Positions 21,343-27,535 of a stretch of 27,535 nt of DNA are shown here, in pieces. Origin of the DNA: a virus; the IMG/VR virus record IMGVR_UViG_3300028025_004576, positions 1 through 27,535 of that record; one strand, 5' to 3'. Position numbers and translations under genes: made by a program. Positions within the stretch are counted from its first letter, which is position 1, and each line of letters starts with the position of its first letter. The notes beneath the pieces were generated by a model. That model was not told the origin of the DNA, did no database searches, and worked only from the letters and a program-made list of their open reading frames with translations.

Positions 21343-22067
21343 AAGACATATTGTTGTCGTTTTCGGCCATTAAAGAATTCAACAAATCGCCGTTGCATTT
21401 TTTGACCTACAAAGCAAAAAAGAAAATCGAAACACCCGCCATGCGGTTCGGGAAAGCGGTTCACAAACTGGTTTTGGAATTCGACGAATTTTCCAAAGAA
21501 TATGCCGTCGCCCCGGAATGTGATCGCCGAACCACCGTCGGGAAAAACATTTGGAATGAATTCACGGAATCGGCTGGCGACAAAACCGTGTTGACGCAAT
21601 CGGAAATGGTGTCCATCCTGGATATTAAACACGCCATTGATCAACACCCAGCCGCATCGGAAATTGTGAAGTATTGCACAAATCGTGAACAACACGTTGA
21701 AACCGAAATCTTTGGTCACAAATTTCACGGATTCGTTGATGGTTTTGGTCCTGGATTGGCGTTTGATTTGAAAACAACGATGGACGCGTCCGAACACAAA
21801 TTCACCCGAACGATTGAATACGATTTGTATTTCGTCCAGGCGGCCATATATTGCCATGCATTGAATTTGGATGAATTCCGATTCATTGCCGTCGAATCGG
21901 CAGCGCCCCACATGATTGGCGTGTATCGTTTGGAATCGGAATGGTTGGAAATTGGATTGAAAAAATTAGAAGTAATTTTGGAAAAATTCAACCAATGGGA
22001 TGGCACGGCGGAACATTACAATTCAAACCGAACCGTGACACCCCGTGTTAACCCGTTTTTGATATGA
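21339..22067 (+). CDS. RecE-like PD-(D/E)XK exonuclease
   Basis: This 242-residue nuclease is of the exodeoxyribonuclease VIII/PDDEXK_1-like type. LSFSAIKEFNKSPLHFLTYK is the usual N-terminal helix, with H42 in MRFGKAVHKL. The catalytic core has D134 in GFVDG, D143 and K145 in FDLKTT, and Q167 in FVQAAIY. Such enzymes degrade dsDNA ends 5'-to-3' to make 3' tails for annealing, usually next to an annealing protein. No RecT/Erf-type annealase is recognised here; the SSB may serve, or an unknown gene may. All key residues are present. Confidence 0.88.
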   Translation: MKDILLSFSAIKEFNKSPLHFLTYKAKKKIETPAMRFGKAVHKLVLEFDEFSKEYAVAPECDRRTTVGKNIWNEFTESAGDKTVLTQSEMVSILDIKHAIDQHPAASEIVKYCTNREQHVETEIFGHKFHGFVDGFGPGLAFDLKTTMDASEHKFTRTIEYDLYFVQAAIYCHALNLDEFRFIAVESAAPHMIGVYRLESEWLEIGLKKLEVILEKFNQWDGTAEHYNSNRTVTPRVNPFLI

Positions 22068-22258
22068 AATTTGTCGTTGACCTTGACGAATTGCGAACCA
22101 ATGCCGAACCTGGTTCGGATTTGGCGAAATTGATTGAATGCGTCGATTCTTATCACGCATTGATCAAATCAATTGAACCGCATTTGCACCGCAACGCGTC
22201 GGTTTACGCCGGATTTAAGGTCAACGATTTCAATTTTGATTTTTATGACGAACCGTGA
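22064..22258 (+). CDS. Small hypothetical protein (64 aa)
   Basis: An acidic, probably alpha/beta protein (MKFVVDLDELRTNAEPGSD, then a helix with LIECVDSYHALIKSIEPHL, ending FNFDFYDEP). It is not recognised and has no membrane segment or metal-binding motif. It is coupled to the nuclease by an ATGA overlap and runs 14 bp into the next gene. Codon use matches the neighbours. Confidence 0.68.
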   Translation: MKFVVDLDELRTNAEPGSDLAKLIECVDSYHALIKSIEPHLHRNASVYAGFKVNDFNFDFYDEP

Positions 22259-22412
22259 ATGTTTAGCCCGATTGATTTCGGATGTCGTTTTGTACGACAA
22301 AAAATTGATGGAACATTTCAGACGCCCCGCCGATTCACCCCGGCCGGAACCCCTGGATGAATTCATTACCGCATTGGAAACAAAGTATCATGTTAAAATA
22401 AACGAGCAATGA
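22245..22412 (+). CDS. Small hypothetical protein (55 aa)
   Basis: The start at 22245 is chosen because it gives a modest 14-bp overlap with the previous gene; an in-frame ATG at 22173 would add residues that mirror the other frame. The product begins MTNRECLARLISDVVLYDKK and has a proline-rich middle (RRPADSPRPEPLDEF) and a helical end. The function is unknown. The stop overlaps the next ATG (ATGA). Confidence 0.6.
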   Translation: MTNRECLARLISDVVLYDKKLMEHFRRPADSPRPEPLDEFITALETKYHVKINEQ

Positions 22413-22630
22413 AAAAAGGAAAGGAATGGTTGGCAATGTTGCCAAAGGAAACGCAATCAAAATGGATTCGCGAGGCGATTGGCCAAAATAAAAAGGAAAT
22501 GATTCGTTATTTTTTGGATCGCGATTTTGAATCAATGTCCGAATTCATTTTGACAACTATTTTGTGGCAAACGTCAAAAGACGGCGTGACGTATTGGGGA
22601 AACATCGCATACAACGAACAATACACATGA
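22409..22630 (+). CDS. Small hypothetical protein (73 aa)
   Basis: This helical protein has KEWLAMLPKETQSKWIREA and then FESMSEFILTTILWQTSKDG and YWGNIAYNE. The pattern 'FLxxxFxSxxxFIxxxxxWxxTxxGxxYW' recurs in small early proteins of Bacteroidota phages as I remember them; no function is known. ATGA overlaps on both sides support translation. Confidence 0.7.
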   Translation: MKKGKEWLAMLPKETQSKWIREAIGQNKKEMIRYFLDRDFESMSEFILTTILWQTSKDGVTYWGNIAYNEQYT

Positions 22631-23079
22631 ACCTACCGGAAACGATTAAACAATTGAATGAATTCGCCATTCAATTAAACGCCAAAAAATACGAACACGT
22701 TCCGCCACACGCCGTACCGCGGCCGAAGGTATTGGGCGACAAAGACGCCAATTCATTGACGGCGTCGGTGTTGTTTGATTTCATCCACATTCGCGGCGGA
22801 TATGCGTTCCGTGTCAACAATATGGGTGTTTTCGACGCCAAACGCGGCGTGTATCGTAAGGGCGGAACCGTGAAAGGTATTCCGGACATTATTGGATTGA
22901 TTGATGGCCGTTTCATTGGAATTGAAATTAAATTCGGTTCCGATCGTATGTCGGCCGATCAAATGGAAATGAAACGTGAAATCGAATCAAATGGCGGCAT
23001 TTATATTGTCGCCAAACGATACGAACAATACGTTTTGGATTTAGCCAACGCCATTGGCGTTGGTGTCCTGGAAATATGA
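22627..23079 (+). CDS. VRR-NUC domain nuclease
   Basis: This 150-residue protein has a VRR-NUC fold (PD-(D/E)XK superfamily). A helix with NSLTASVLFDFIHIRGG is followed by FRVNNMGVF, then KGIPDIIGLIDG with catalytic D87, and GIEIKFG with E100 and K102. SADQMEMKREIESNGG follows as the usual closing helix. Stand-alone phage VRR-NUC proteins cut branched DNA, for example as Holliday-junction or flap nucleases; the substrate here is not known. The start at 22627 is chosen for the ATGA overlap; an upstream ATG at 22564 would overlap the previous gene. Confidence 0.9.
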   Translation: MNLPETIKQLNEFAIQLNAKKYEHVPPHAVPRPKVLGDKDANSLTASVLFDFIHIRGGYAFRVNNMGVFDAKRGVYRKGGTVKGIPDIIGLIDGRFIGIEIKFGSDRMSADQMEMKREIESNGGIYIVAKRYEQYVLDLANAIGVGVLEI

Positions 23080-23459
23080 ACGAACAAAGAATCGCCGGTG
23101 TTGTTGGCGAATTGATTTTCGCCCAACGCGCCGCGGAAATGGGATTCGTGACGTCGTTTCCGATGTTTTTGGCGTCGGAATACGACGTAATTATTGACAC
23201 CGGTTCACAACTGTTCCGGGTTCAAATCAAAGCAACACGTTCCGAACTCCGTCCAGGCGTGTTCAAATTCACGATTGATTCGTCTTTGAACGTGAAATAC
23301 ACGGGCAATTGTGTTGACGTTTTCGCGTTCGTTCACATCGATTCACGACGTATTTGGTTGGTTCCCGCACACAACGTCATTCATTTGAAAACGTTTTCCG
23401 TAAACGAAAACAACGGACGCAATGAAATGTATTTAGATTTTTGGGAAATTTTTTTGTAA
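23076..23459 (+). CDS. PD-(D/E)XK endonuclease-like protein
   Basis: This 127-residue protein has GVVGELIFAQRAAEMGF (E12), SEYDVIID (D37) and FRVQIKAT (Q50, K52). This E-D-QxK layout fits the PF11645-type PD-(D/E)XK endonucleases and resolvase-like proteins. The use of Q in place of the usual E/D before K is common in that group. It lies directly after the VRR-NUC gene in an ATGA overlap. A junction-resolving or restriction-like role is possible. Confidence 0.8.
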   Translation: MNEQRIAGVVGELIFAQRAAEMGFVTSFPMFLASEYDVIIDTGSQLFRVQIKATRSELRPGVFKFTIDSSLNVKYTGNCVDVFAFVHIDSRRIWLVPAHNVIHLKTFSVNENNGRNEMYLDFWEIFL

Positions 23460-23469
23460 AATTGCAAAA

Positions 23470-23485
23470 CGAAAGCACGAAAGCA
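23470..23485 (+). promoter_or_regulatory. Tandem CGAAAGCA before the PrimPol gene
   Basis: CGAAAGCA occurs twice head to tail (23470-23477 and 23478-23485), and the ATG follows after one base. The same octamer precedes the first early gene (19671-19678) and the ssDNA-binding gene (20009-20016). It may be a translation signal or protein-binding site in early leaders. Confidence 0.45.
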
Positions 23486-23486
23486 A

Positions 23487-25541
23487 ATGACAATCAAAGA
23501 CGCAGCCGCGCGATACATCGCGCATGGATATTCACCGATCCCGTTGTCCGGGAAACGGCCCATTGTTCCGGGATGGACAAAATTCGCAGAAAAACAAATT
23601 GATGACCTACAAATTTTCGACACCGCCACCGGAATCGGATTGGTGTGTGGATTCAACGGCCTGGAGGTCGTCGATGTGGACACAAAGCACCACGACGGCG
23701 ATGAATGGGTTCAGTTTTGCCAACTCCTTAACGACAACACCGACGCCCTATTGGACAAATTGGTGATTGCAAACACGCCGTCGGGCGGTGTTCACCTATT
23801 GTACCAATGCGATGAAATCGCCGGAAATCAAAAACTATCTAAAAACAAACGCGGTGAGGTGACATTTGAAACCCGTGGAATGGGCGGACAAATCGCCGCG
23901 TTTCCATCGCCGGGTTACACATACGAAACCAAACGCGCCATTCAACGCATCACACCCGATGAACGGGCGATTTTGTTGGATTGCGCGCGGGCGATGGACC
24001 AATCGCCATCCACGGAAATCATCGCCGCCGTTCGTCAAACGATGGCCGCACAATTGCCAGGCGATTCGGTTCGTCCCGGCGATGATTACGCGTCAAAGGT
24101 GTCGGCGCTGGAAATCTTATCAAAGCACGGTTGGATCATTGGACGCCACATAAAGGACCACATTTTAGTAAAACGGCCAGGCGATACAAACGCGGAATCG
24201 TCGGGCAAAGTGTTCGTCGAATCGGGTTTGTTTTTTTGTTGGACGACGTCCACGGTGTTCGATGCCGAACGTGCGTACAATTCATTCGCCATTTACGCGA
24301 TTTTGGAACACGGCGGCGATTTCCACACCGCCGCAAAAACTTTGGGTGGTTTGGGATTCGGTGAACAAAAGAAGTCCGCATTGGACGACGAACAATTGTT
24401 CGCCATCAAATCAATGTCGTCGGTTTACACGGCGCCAGGTGTTGACACGCCCCCGATGGACATCGACGAACCAACCGAACAAATTGAATTGACGGCGGAC
24501 GAAATCAAAGCGCGTGAATTGATTGACCGTTTGTTTTCGTTTGAAGTGGATTCAACTGTGATTCCGCCAAAACCACCGGTCGCAATTGAATTGATTGACA
24601 CGGTTGATCGTTACATTTTGGGAACATTGGGAAATTTTTCATTGGTCCAGGGCAAAGCGAAGTCACGCAAATCGTTTTTTGTGTCCGCATTGGCCGCCGC
24701 TGGAACATCAATAATTGACGTTTGCAACAAGTTTCGCGGTTACAATAGCGGAAAATGTGTTGTTTATATTGACACCGAACAAGGGGATTTCCACGCCCAC
24801 CGCGTCAAATCACGGATTCACCACATGGCGGGATTGGCGCCCGACGCCAACACGCCGTTGGTTCGTTATTTTCAATTGAGGTCGGCGGAAAACAATAAAG
24901 AGCGATTGATGTTGTCGCAAGTCGCCATCGCATCAATTCAAAACATCGGCGTGTTGATTTTGGACGGTGTTGTCGATTTGATGTCGAAAGGCGTGAATGA
25001 CGAAGAAGAAGCCACGGAAATGGCGTCACGTTTGTTGAAATGGTCCGCGCAACTCAATTGCCACATCATTTGTGTGTTGCACGAAAACAAAAACGACCGC
25101 AACGCAAAGGGACATTTGGGCGCTTATTTGGTGCAAAAAGCGGAAACGGTATTCGCCGTTACCCGTGAAGATGACGACACGGTAATTTCCGCGGAATACA
25201 CTCGGAACAAATCGTTTCCCGATATTAAAATGACCATTGATGACGACGGGCGCCCGGCGTTTGAATTGGTGACGCCACAACCCACCGCCAAACGCAAAGC
25301 ATTGACCGACGCCGATTTGTTTGAAATTGGCGCAGCGGTTAACGGAATGAAGAAAACCGATGCCCGTGATTGGGTTCGCGTGAACAAAAACACAACCGAC
25401 GCCCACGCGCGCCAGGTGATTCAAGACATCATCATCAAAGGATTTGTCAATGCCGTACAAGACGACAAAGGCCGTGGATTTACCTTGCAATTAGTAAATT
25501 TTCCAACCCCTAATTTGAAAGCCGATGAAACGCCTTTTTAA
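23487..25541 (+). CDS. Primase-polymerase / RecA-like helicase fusion
   Basis: This 684-residue replication protein has two parts. The N-terminal bifunctional primase-polymerase domain (about 1-180) has PIPLSGKRPIVPGW, catalytic D63 and D65 in VVDVDTKH, H103 in SGGVHLLY, and FETRGMGGQIAAFPSPGY. The C-terminal RecA/AAA_25-type ATPase (about 370-600) has Walker A GKAKSRKS (389-396), Walker B with D493 in VLILDG, and LHEN (531-534). A helical linker (247-292, CWTTSTVFDAERAYNSF) and a C-terminal winged-helix-like end join them. The protein probably primes and unwinds at the phage origin. No separate DNA polymerase gene is present, so extension may rely on the host or on this protein. Confidence 0.93.
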   Translation: MTIKDAAARYIAHGYSPIPLSGKRPIVPGWTKFAEKQIDDLQIFDTATGIGLVCGFNGLEVVDVDTKHHDGDEWVQFCQLLNDNTDALLDKLVIANTPSGGVHLLYQCDEIAGNQKLSKNKRGEVTFETRGMGGQIAAFPSPGYTYETKRAIQRITPDERAILLDCARAMDQSPSTEIIAAVRQTMAAQLPGDSVRPGDDYASKVSALEILSKHGWIIGRHIKDHILVKRPGDTNAESSGKVFVESGLFFCWTTSTVFDAERAYNSFAIYAILEHGGDFHTAAKTLGGLGFGEQKKSALDDEQLFAIKSMSSVYTAPGVDTPPMDIDEPTEQIELTADEIKARELIDRLFSFEVDSTVIPPKPPVAIELIDTVDRYILGTLGNFSLVQGKAKSRKSFFVSALAAAGTSIIDVCNKFRGYNSGKCVVYIDTEQGDFHAHRVKSRIHHMAGLAPDANTPLVRYFQLRSAENNKERLMLSQVAIASIQNIGVLILDGVVDLMSKGVNDEEEATEMASRLLKWSAQLNCHIICVLHENKNDRNAKGHLGAYLVQKAETVFAVTREDDDTVISAEYTRNKSFPDIKMTIDDDGRPAFELVTPQPTAKRKALTDADLFEIGAAVNGMKKTDARDWVRVNKNTTDAHARQVIQDIIIKGFVNAVQDDKGRGFTLQLVNFPTPNLKADETPF

Positions 25542-25710
25542 TGAATTGATTGACCGCATTTGTAGCAAATGCGGTGAAATGCGAAACGCGCGATTGTTTT
25601 CGTATTATGGGAGAAAAAACATCAACGAAATGGTGTTTTATCAGCGCGCCCAATGTAACATTTGCAGATCCAAAGCCGAAAGCCAACGAAGAAAAAATAT
25701 AAACAAATGA
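25525..25710 (+). CDS. Zinc-ribbon protein (61 aa)
   Basis: This small basic protein has two CxxC pairs, C13-C16 (CSKCGEMRNARLF) and C44-C47 (CNICR), which fit a four-cysteine zinc site. The KCGE...F......C..CR layout resembles the zinc part of HNH or endonuclease VII-like proteins, but no HNH residues follow. It may be a nucleic-acid-binding remnant or a small regulator. It overlaps the end of the PrimPol gene by 17 bp and the next gene by 4 bp. Confidence 0.75.
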   Translation: MKRLFNELIDRICSKCGEMRNARLFSYYGRKNINEMVFYQRAQCNICRSKAESQRRKNINK

Positions 25711-26261
25711 ACGACGACGAAAAGAGAATGATGGCAATCATGCAAAACGGAAACAATGGCGATCATTACTATACCATTGGCCCGACGGTTTTTTTGACCG
25801 AAGATGAATTGGCATTGGCCGAACGCGTTGGCCGTGTGCGAAACGAAATGATGAACAAAATGAATTTGTCATCGACAAATCGCAATTTGCCCGACAAAGA
25901 AAACATGGAAATCATGGCCGTCGCCGCGGAAATAGCCGTCGCAAAGTATTTGAATTTATATTTTGAATACCGTTTGCCGTTGGTTCCTGGATCATGCGAT
26001 ATGAAATTGAACGACGGCCGTGGAATTGATGTTAAATTCACAACATACGGAAACGGAAAATTGATTGTTCCCGTGTCAAAACGCAATTCGTGTTCGGTTT
26101 ACGTTTTGGCGATCAACACCAACGGTTCGTCGATGTTCAACATCGCCGGTTGGGCGACGGCCGACGAACTGTTCAACGACGAAAATATCGTTGAAATGTA
26201 CGGGAAAAAAAAATACGTTATGCATCAAATACAATTGAACCACATCAACGAATTAAAATGA
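25707..26261 (+). CDS. Putative PD-(D/E)XK nuclease-like protein
   Basis: In this 184-residue protein a helix with E75 in VAAEIAVAKYLNL precedes a CDMKL segment (D98), and GIDVKFTTYGNGKLIV has D108 and K110. E, D and DxK are in the order seen in phage PD-(D/E)XK proteins, followed by a VYVLAINT strand and a GWATADEL segment as in similar proteins. The substrate is unknown. The start at 25707 is chosen for the ATGA overlap; an upstream ATG at 25662 would overlap the zinc-ribbon gene. The N-terminal 60 residues are acidic and not recognised. Confidence 0.7.
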   Translation: MNDDEKRMMAIMQNGNNGDHYYTIGPTVFLTEDELALAERVGRVRNEMMNKMNLSSTNRNLPDKENMEIMAVAAEIAVAKYLNLYFEYRLPLVPGSCDMKLNDGRGIDVKFTTYGNGKLIVPVSKRNSCSVYVLAINTNGSSMFNIAGWATADELFNDENIVEMYGKKKYVMHQIQLNHINELK

Positions 26262-26761
26262 AAAATCCATCCGCACATACCACATGGGCCGAGGTGACAA
26301 AGTCACAAACGGCCGAACGTTACGGAATTGACAATATGCCAACGCCAACGCACAAAGCGAATTTGGTGGCGATTTGTCAAAATGTCTTTGAACCATGCCG
26401 CGAATTTGTCGGCGGGCCGTTGCACATTTCGTCGGGCTACCGTTCCCGCACGTTGAACAATAAAACGCCAGGCGCTTCAAAGACGTCCGACCATTTGACG
26501 GGCAACGCCCTAGATTTGGATTGCGATCATTTTGGTAACGGAACCAACGCCGAATTGTTTCATTTCATTTTGGACAATTTGCAATTTTCCCAATTGATTT
26601 GGGAACATGGCAATCACCCGTGGAATTCAAAGGCAGAAACGCCACAACCCGCATGGGTTCACGTTTCGTTTTTTACGGACCCATCCAAAAACAATGGTCA
26701 AGTGTTGGTCGCATCACGCGACGCGGCCGGACGTACAATATACCGCCGATATGTTCGATGA
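26258..26761 (+). CDS. Endolysin, M15 zinc peptidase
   Basis: This 167-residue protein is of the Peptidase_M15_3 (M15A) type, which cuts peptide cross-links in peptidoglycan. HISSGYRSRTLN is followed by SDHLTGNALDLD, with zinc ligands H79 and D86, then LIWEHG (E116) and AWVHVSF (H135) as third ligand. No signal peptide is seen, so it would need the holin for export. It lies in the early module, about 7 kb from the holin/spanin cassette. ATGA overlap at its start; the next gene begins 11 bp before its end. Confidence 0.92.
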   Translation: MKNPSAHTTWAEVTKSQTAERYGIDNMPTPTHKANLVAICQNVFEPCREFVGGPLHISSGYRSRTLNNKTPGASKTSDHLTGNALDLDCDHFGNGTNAELFHFILDNLQFSQLIWEHGNHPWNSKAETPQPAWVHVSFFTDPSKNNGQVLVASRDAAGRTIYRRYVR

Positions 26762-27038
26762 TCCCCGTATCGTTGCCGATTCGTATTGGGACAAACCCGC
26801 CGACGTGTTCATCATGTTGCGGCAATTGTTCCCGTACGATCAACATCGAACCGTTTGGAAAATGTACACGCACATTTGTAAAATGCCGTTGGCATCATTC
26901 CAGGCAATCGCCAAACCCGAAGTGGTTCCGATGCTGGAAAAATTGAACGAATCGCGCGTCGTTGGTCGGGCGGTTTGGATTTTTGAATCGGGATTTTTTA
27001 AGATTAGACAACCAATGTATCGAATTAAAACATCATGA
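26751..27038 (+). CDS. Hypothetical protein (95 aa)
   Basis: The start at 26751 is chosen for a short 11-bp overlap with the endolysin; an earlier in-frame ATG at 26607 would sit deep inside it. The product has PADVFIMLRQLFPYDQHRTVWKMY and then ICKMPLASFQAIAKPEVV, a helical layout that could be a small winged helix, ending in a basic beta stretch. The function is unknown. Overlap with the next gene is ATGA. Confidence 0.7.
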   Translation: MFDDPRIVADSYWDKPADVFIMLRQLFPYDQHRTVWKMYTHICKMPLASFQAIAKPEVVPMLEKLNESRVVGRAVWIFESGFFKIRQPMYRIKTS

Positions 27039-27169
27039 CAAACGAACAAATCGAACACGCTTCGTGGCAATTCGTCGCGGACAAAGTCAATCAACCACAC
27101 GGTTGGATTCGCACGGCGTTTGTCGCCGGCGCAGAATGGGCCATCGAACAAAACAATCAATCAAAATGA
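27035..27169 (+). CDS. Tiny hypothetical protein (44 aa)
   Basis: ATG 27035 to TGA 27167-27169. The product begins MTNEQIEHASWQFVADKV and ends with an AFVAGAEWAIEQNN motif. An 'AF..GAEW' helix is frequent at the end of very small phage early proteins. The ATGA overlap at its start and position before the HNH gene support translation. The function is unknown. Confidence 0.6.
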   Translation: MTNEQIEHASWQFVADKVNQPHGWIRTAFVAGAEWAIEQNNQSK

Positions 27170-27175
27170 AACGCC

Positions 27176-27466
27176 ATGCCGACAATTCCAAAGGGTCAAC
27201 GCCCGCCGTGGGTGAAATCCTCACCAAAACCAAAGTCGCCGGACGAAAAATTCTACGGTTCGGGCGCGTGGAAAAAACTCCGCGGAATGTTCATCCGCTC
27301 GAACCCTGCGTGTGTGGATTGTGGACGGTCTGCAAATGTGGTTGATCACATTGTACCAATTCGTGACGGTGGTCCGACACTTGACATGGCGAATTTTCAA
27401 TCGCTATGTCACCGGTGTCACAACGCCAAGCGAGGACGTGAATCGCACCAAATTAAAAAAAAATAA
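27176..27466 (+). CDS. HNH endonuclease (packaging-associated)
   Basis: This 96-residue protein has a YGSGAWKKLRGMFI segment, zinc cysteines C46 and C49 (CVDCG), the DHIVPIRDGG motif (D57-H58), N73 in MANFQSLCHRCH, and C78/C81 with a basic KRGRES end. This is the small HNH type found next to terminase genes in HK97-like cos phages, where it works with TerL to cut at cos. A basic proline-rich N-terminus (KSSPKPKSP) precedes the domain. All key residues are present. Confidence 0.93.
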   Translation: MPTIPKGQRPPWVKSSPKPKSPDEKFYGSGAWKKLRGMFIRSNPACVDCGRSANVVDHIVPIRDGGPTLDMANFQSLCHRCHNAKRGRESHQIKKK

Positions 27467-27489
27467 TTTTTAATTTGAAACCGTAAGGT

Positions 27490-27515
27490 GGGGGGGGGTC
27501 AAATGCTAATGACCC
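27490..27515. other. G9 tract and dyad, candidate cos/packaging region
   Basis: Nine G residues (27490-27498) run into GGGTCA (27496-27501), which pairs with TGACCC (27510-27515) around an 8-base spacer. It lies between the HNH gene and the expected start of terS, where cos sites lie in phages with HNH-TerS-TerL order. From 27503 a frame opens to the right edge, but it does not look like terS. Confidence 0.45.
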
Positions 27516-27535
27516 TTTGTAGAACCATCGCCGGG

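Noticed and set aside
20964-21911. 315-codon minus-strand open frame across the DnaA-like, membrane and RecE-like genes
   Set aside because: It is antisense to three supported genes with clear motifs and has no recognisable domain.
23430-23486. Promoter before the PrimPol gene (TAAAATTG at 23457)
   Set aside because: It matches TAnnTTTG poorly and no TTTG or TTG lies at the required spacing; the nearest is 13 bases away.
1-27535. Direct circular closure of the window
   Set aside because: Joining the last base to the first gives no intact terS frame (a TGA appears in the terS frame near 27510) and no terminal repeat is visible, so sequence is missing between the ends.
1-27535. tRNA genes or CRISPR arrays
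   Set aside because: No cloverleaf-like segment with a tRNA consensus and no regularly spaced direct repeats were seen in the non-coding stretches.

Overview
The window is nearly all of a small tailed double-stranded DNA bacteriophage genome of about 28 kb. It has HK97-type head genes and the tail gene order of a siphovirus: one tube protein, a frameshifted chaperone pair, a tape measure and no sheath. Every supported gene is on the + strand. The left edge cuts the small terminase gene, and the right edge stops just after an HNH endonuclease gene, which normally sits immediately upstream of that terminase gene. Only about 300 bp, the front of terS, therefore seems to be missing if the two ends belong together. 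The host is probably a member of the Bacteroidota. The reasons are A-rich start contexts without clear Shine-Dalgarno sequences, a TTG-N19-TAnnTTTG promoter at 19613-19642, a short basic protein of a type I recognise from Bacteroidota phages, and GIGTTSP-repeat tail fibres. No integrase, repressor, tRNA, CRISPR array or reverse transcriptase was found.

Layout. 1-2238: packaging genes terS (partial) and terL, a small unknown gene and a probable Nmad1/DUF1599-type protein. 2239-2424: a non-coding gap with a striking GC-rich hairpin. 2425-9415: portal, an unusual fused prohead protease, major capsid, connectors, tail completion, tube protein, a terminator and a G/T tail chaperone pair joined by a GGGAAAC -1 frameshift site. 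9418-17694: tape measure and one giant 2018-residue protein that appears to combine distal tail and receptor-binding fibre. 17706-19244: two small virion-associated or unknown genes and a lysis cassette with two holin-like membrane proteins, an embedded small basic gene and a unimolecular-spanin-like lipoprotein.

19245-19680 is the main regulatory gap. It has two strong terminators, an inverted copy of the same 35-bp GC-rich element found at 2282-2316, a dyad and a Bacteroidota-type promoter. 19681-27466 is the early/replication module, largely a chain of ATGA stop-start overlaps. It holds two tiny genes, an ssDNA-binding protein with an acidic tail, a DnaA domain IV-only protein, a RecE-like nuclease, a VRR-NUC nuclease, two more PD-(D/E)XK-like nucleases, a primase-polymerase/helicase, a zinc-ribbon protein, an M15 endolysin, small unknown genes and the HNH packaging nuclease.

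How it fits together (inference). The phage has no DNA polymerase of its own. The DnaA-like protein would mark or open the origin, or recruit host factors. PrimPol-helicase and SSB would start and support replication by the host polymerase, and the nucleases would process recombination intermediates and concatemers. HNH, TerS and TerL would cut and package at a cos-like site near 27490-27535. Lysis would use holins and u-spanin from the late region and an endolysin encoded in the early region. The least explained structure is the pair of identical 35-bp GC-rich hairpin elements, in opposite orientation, bracketing the 17-kb structural module.
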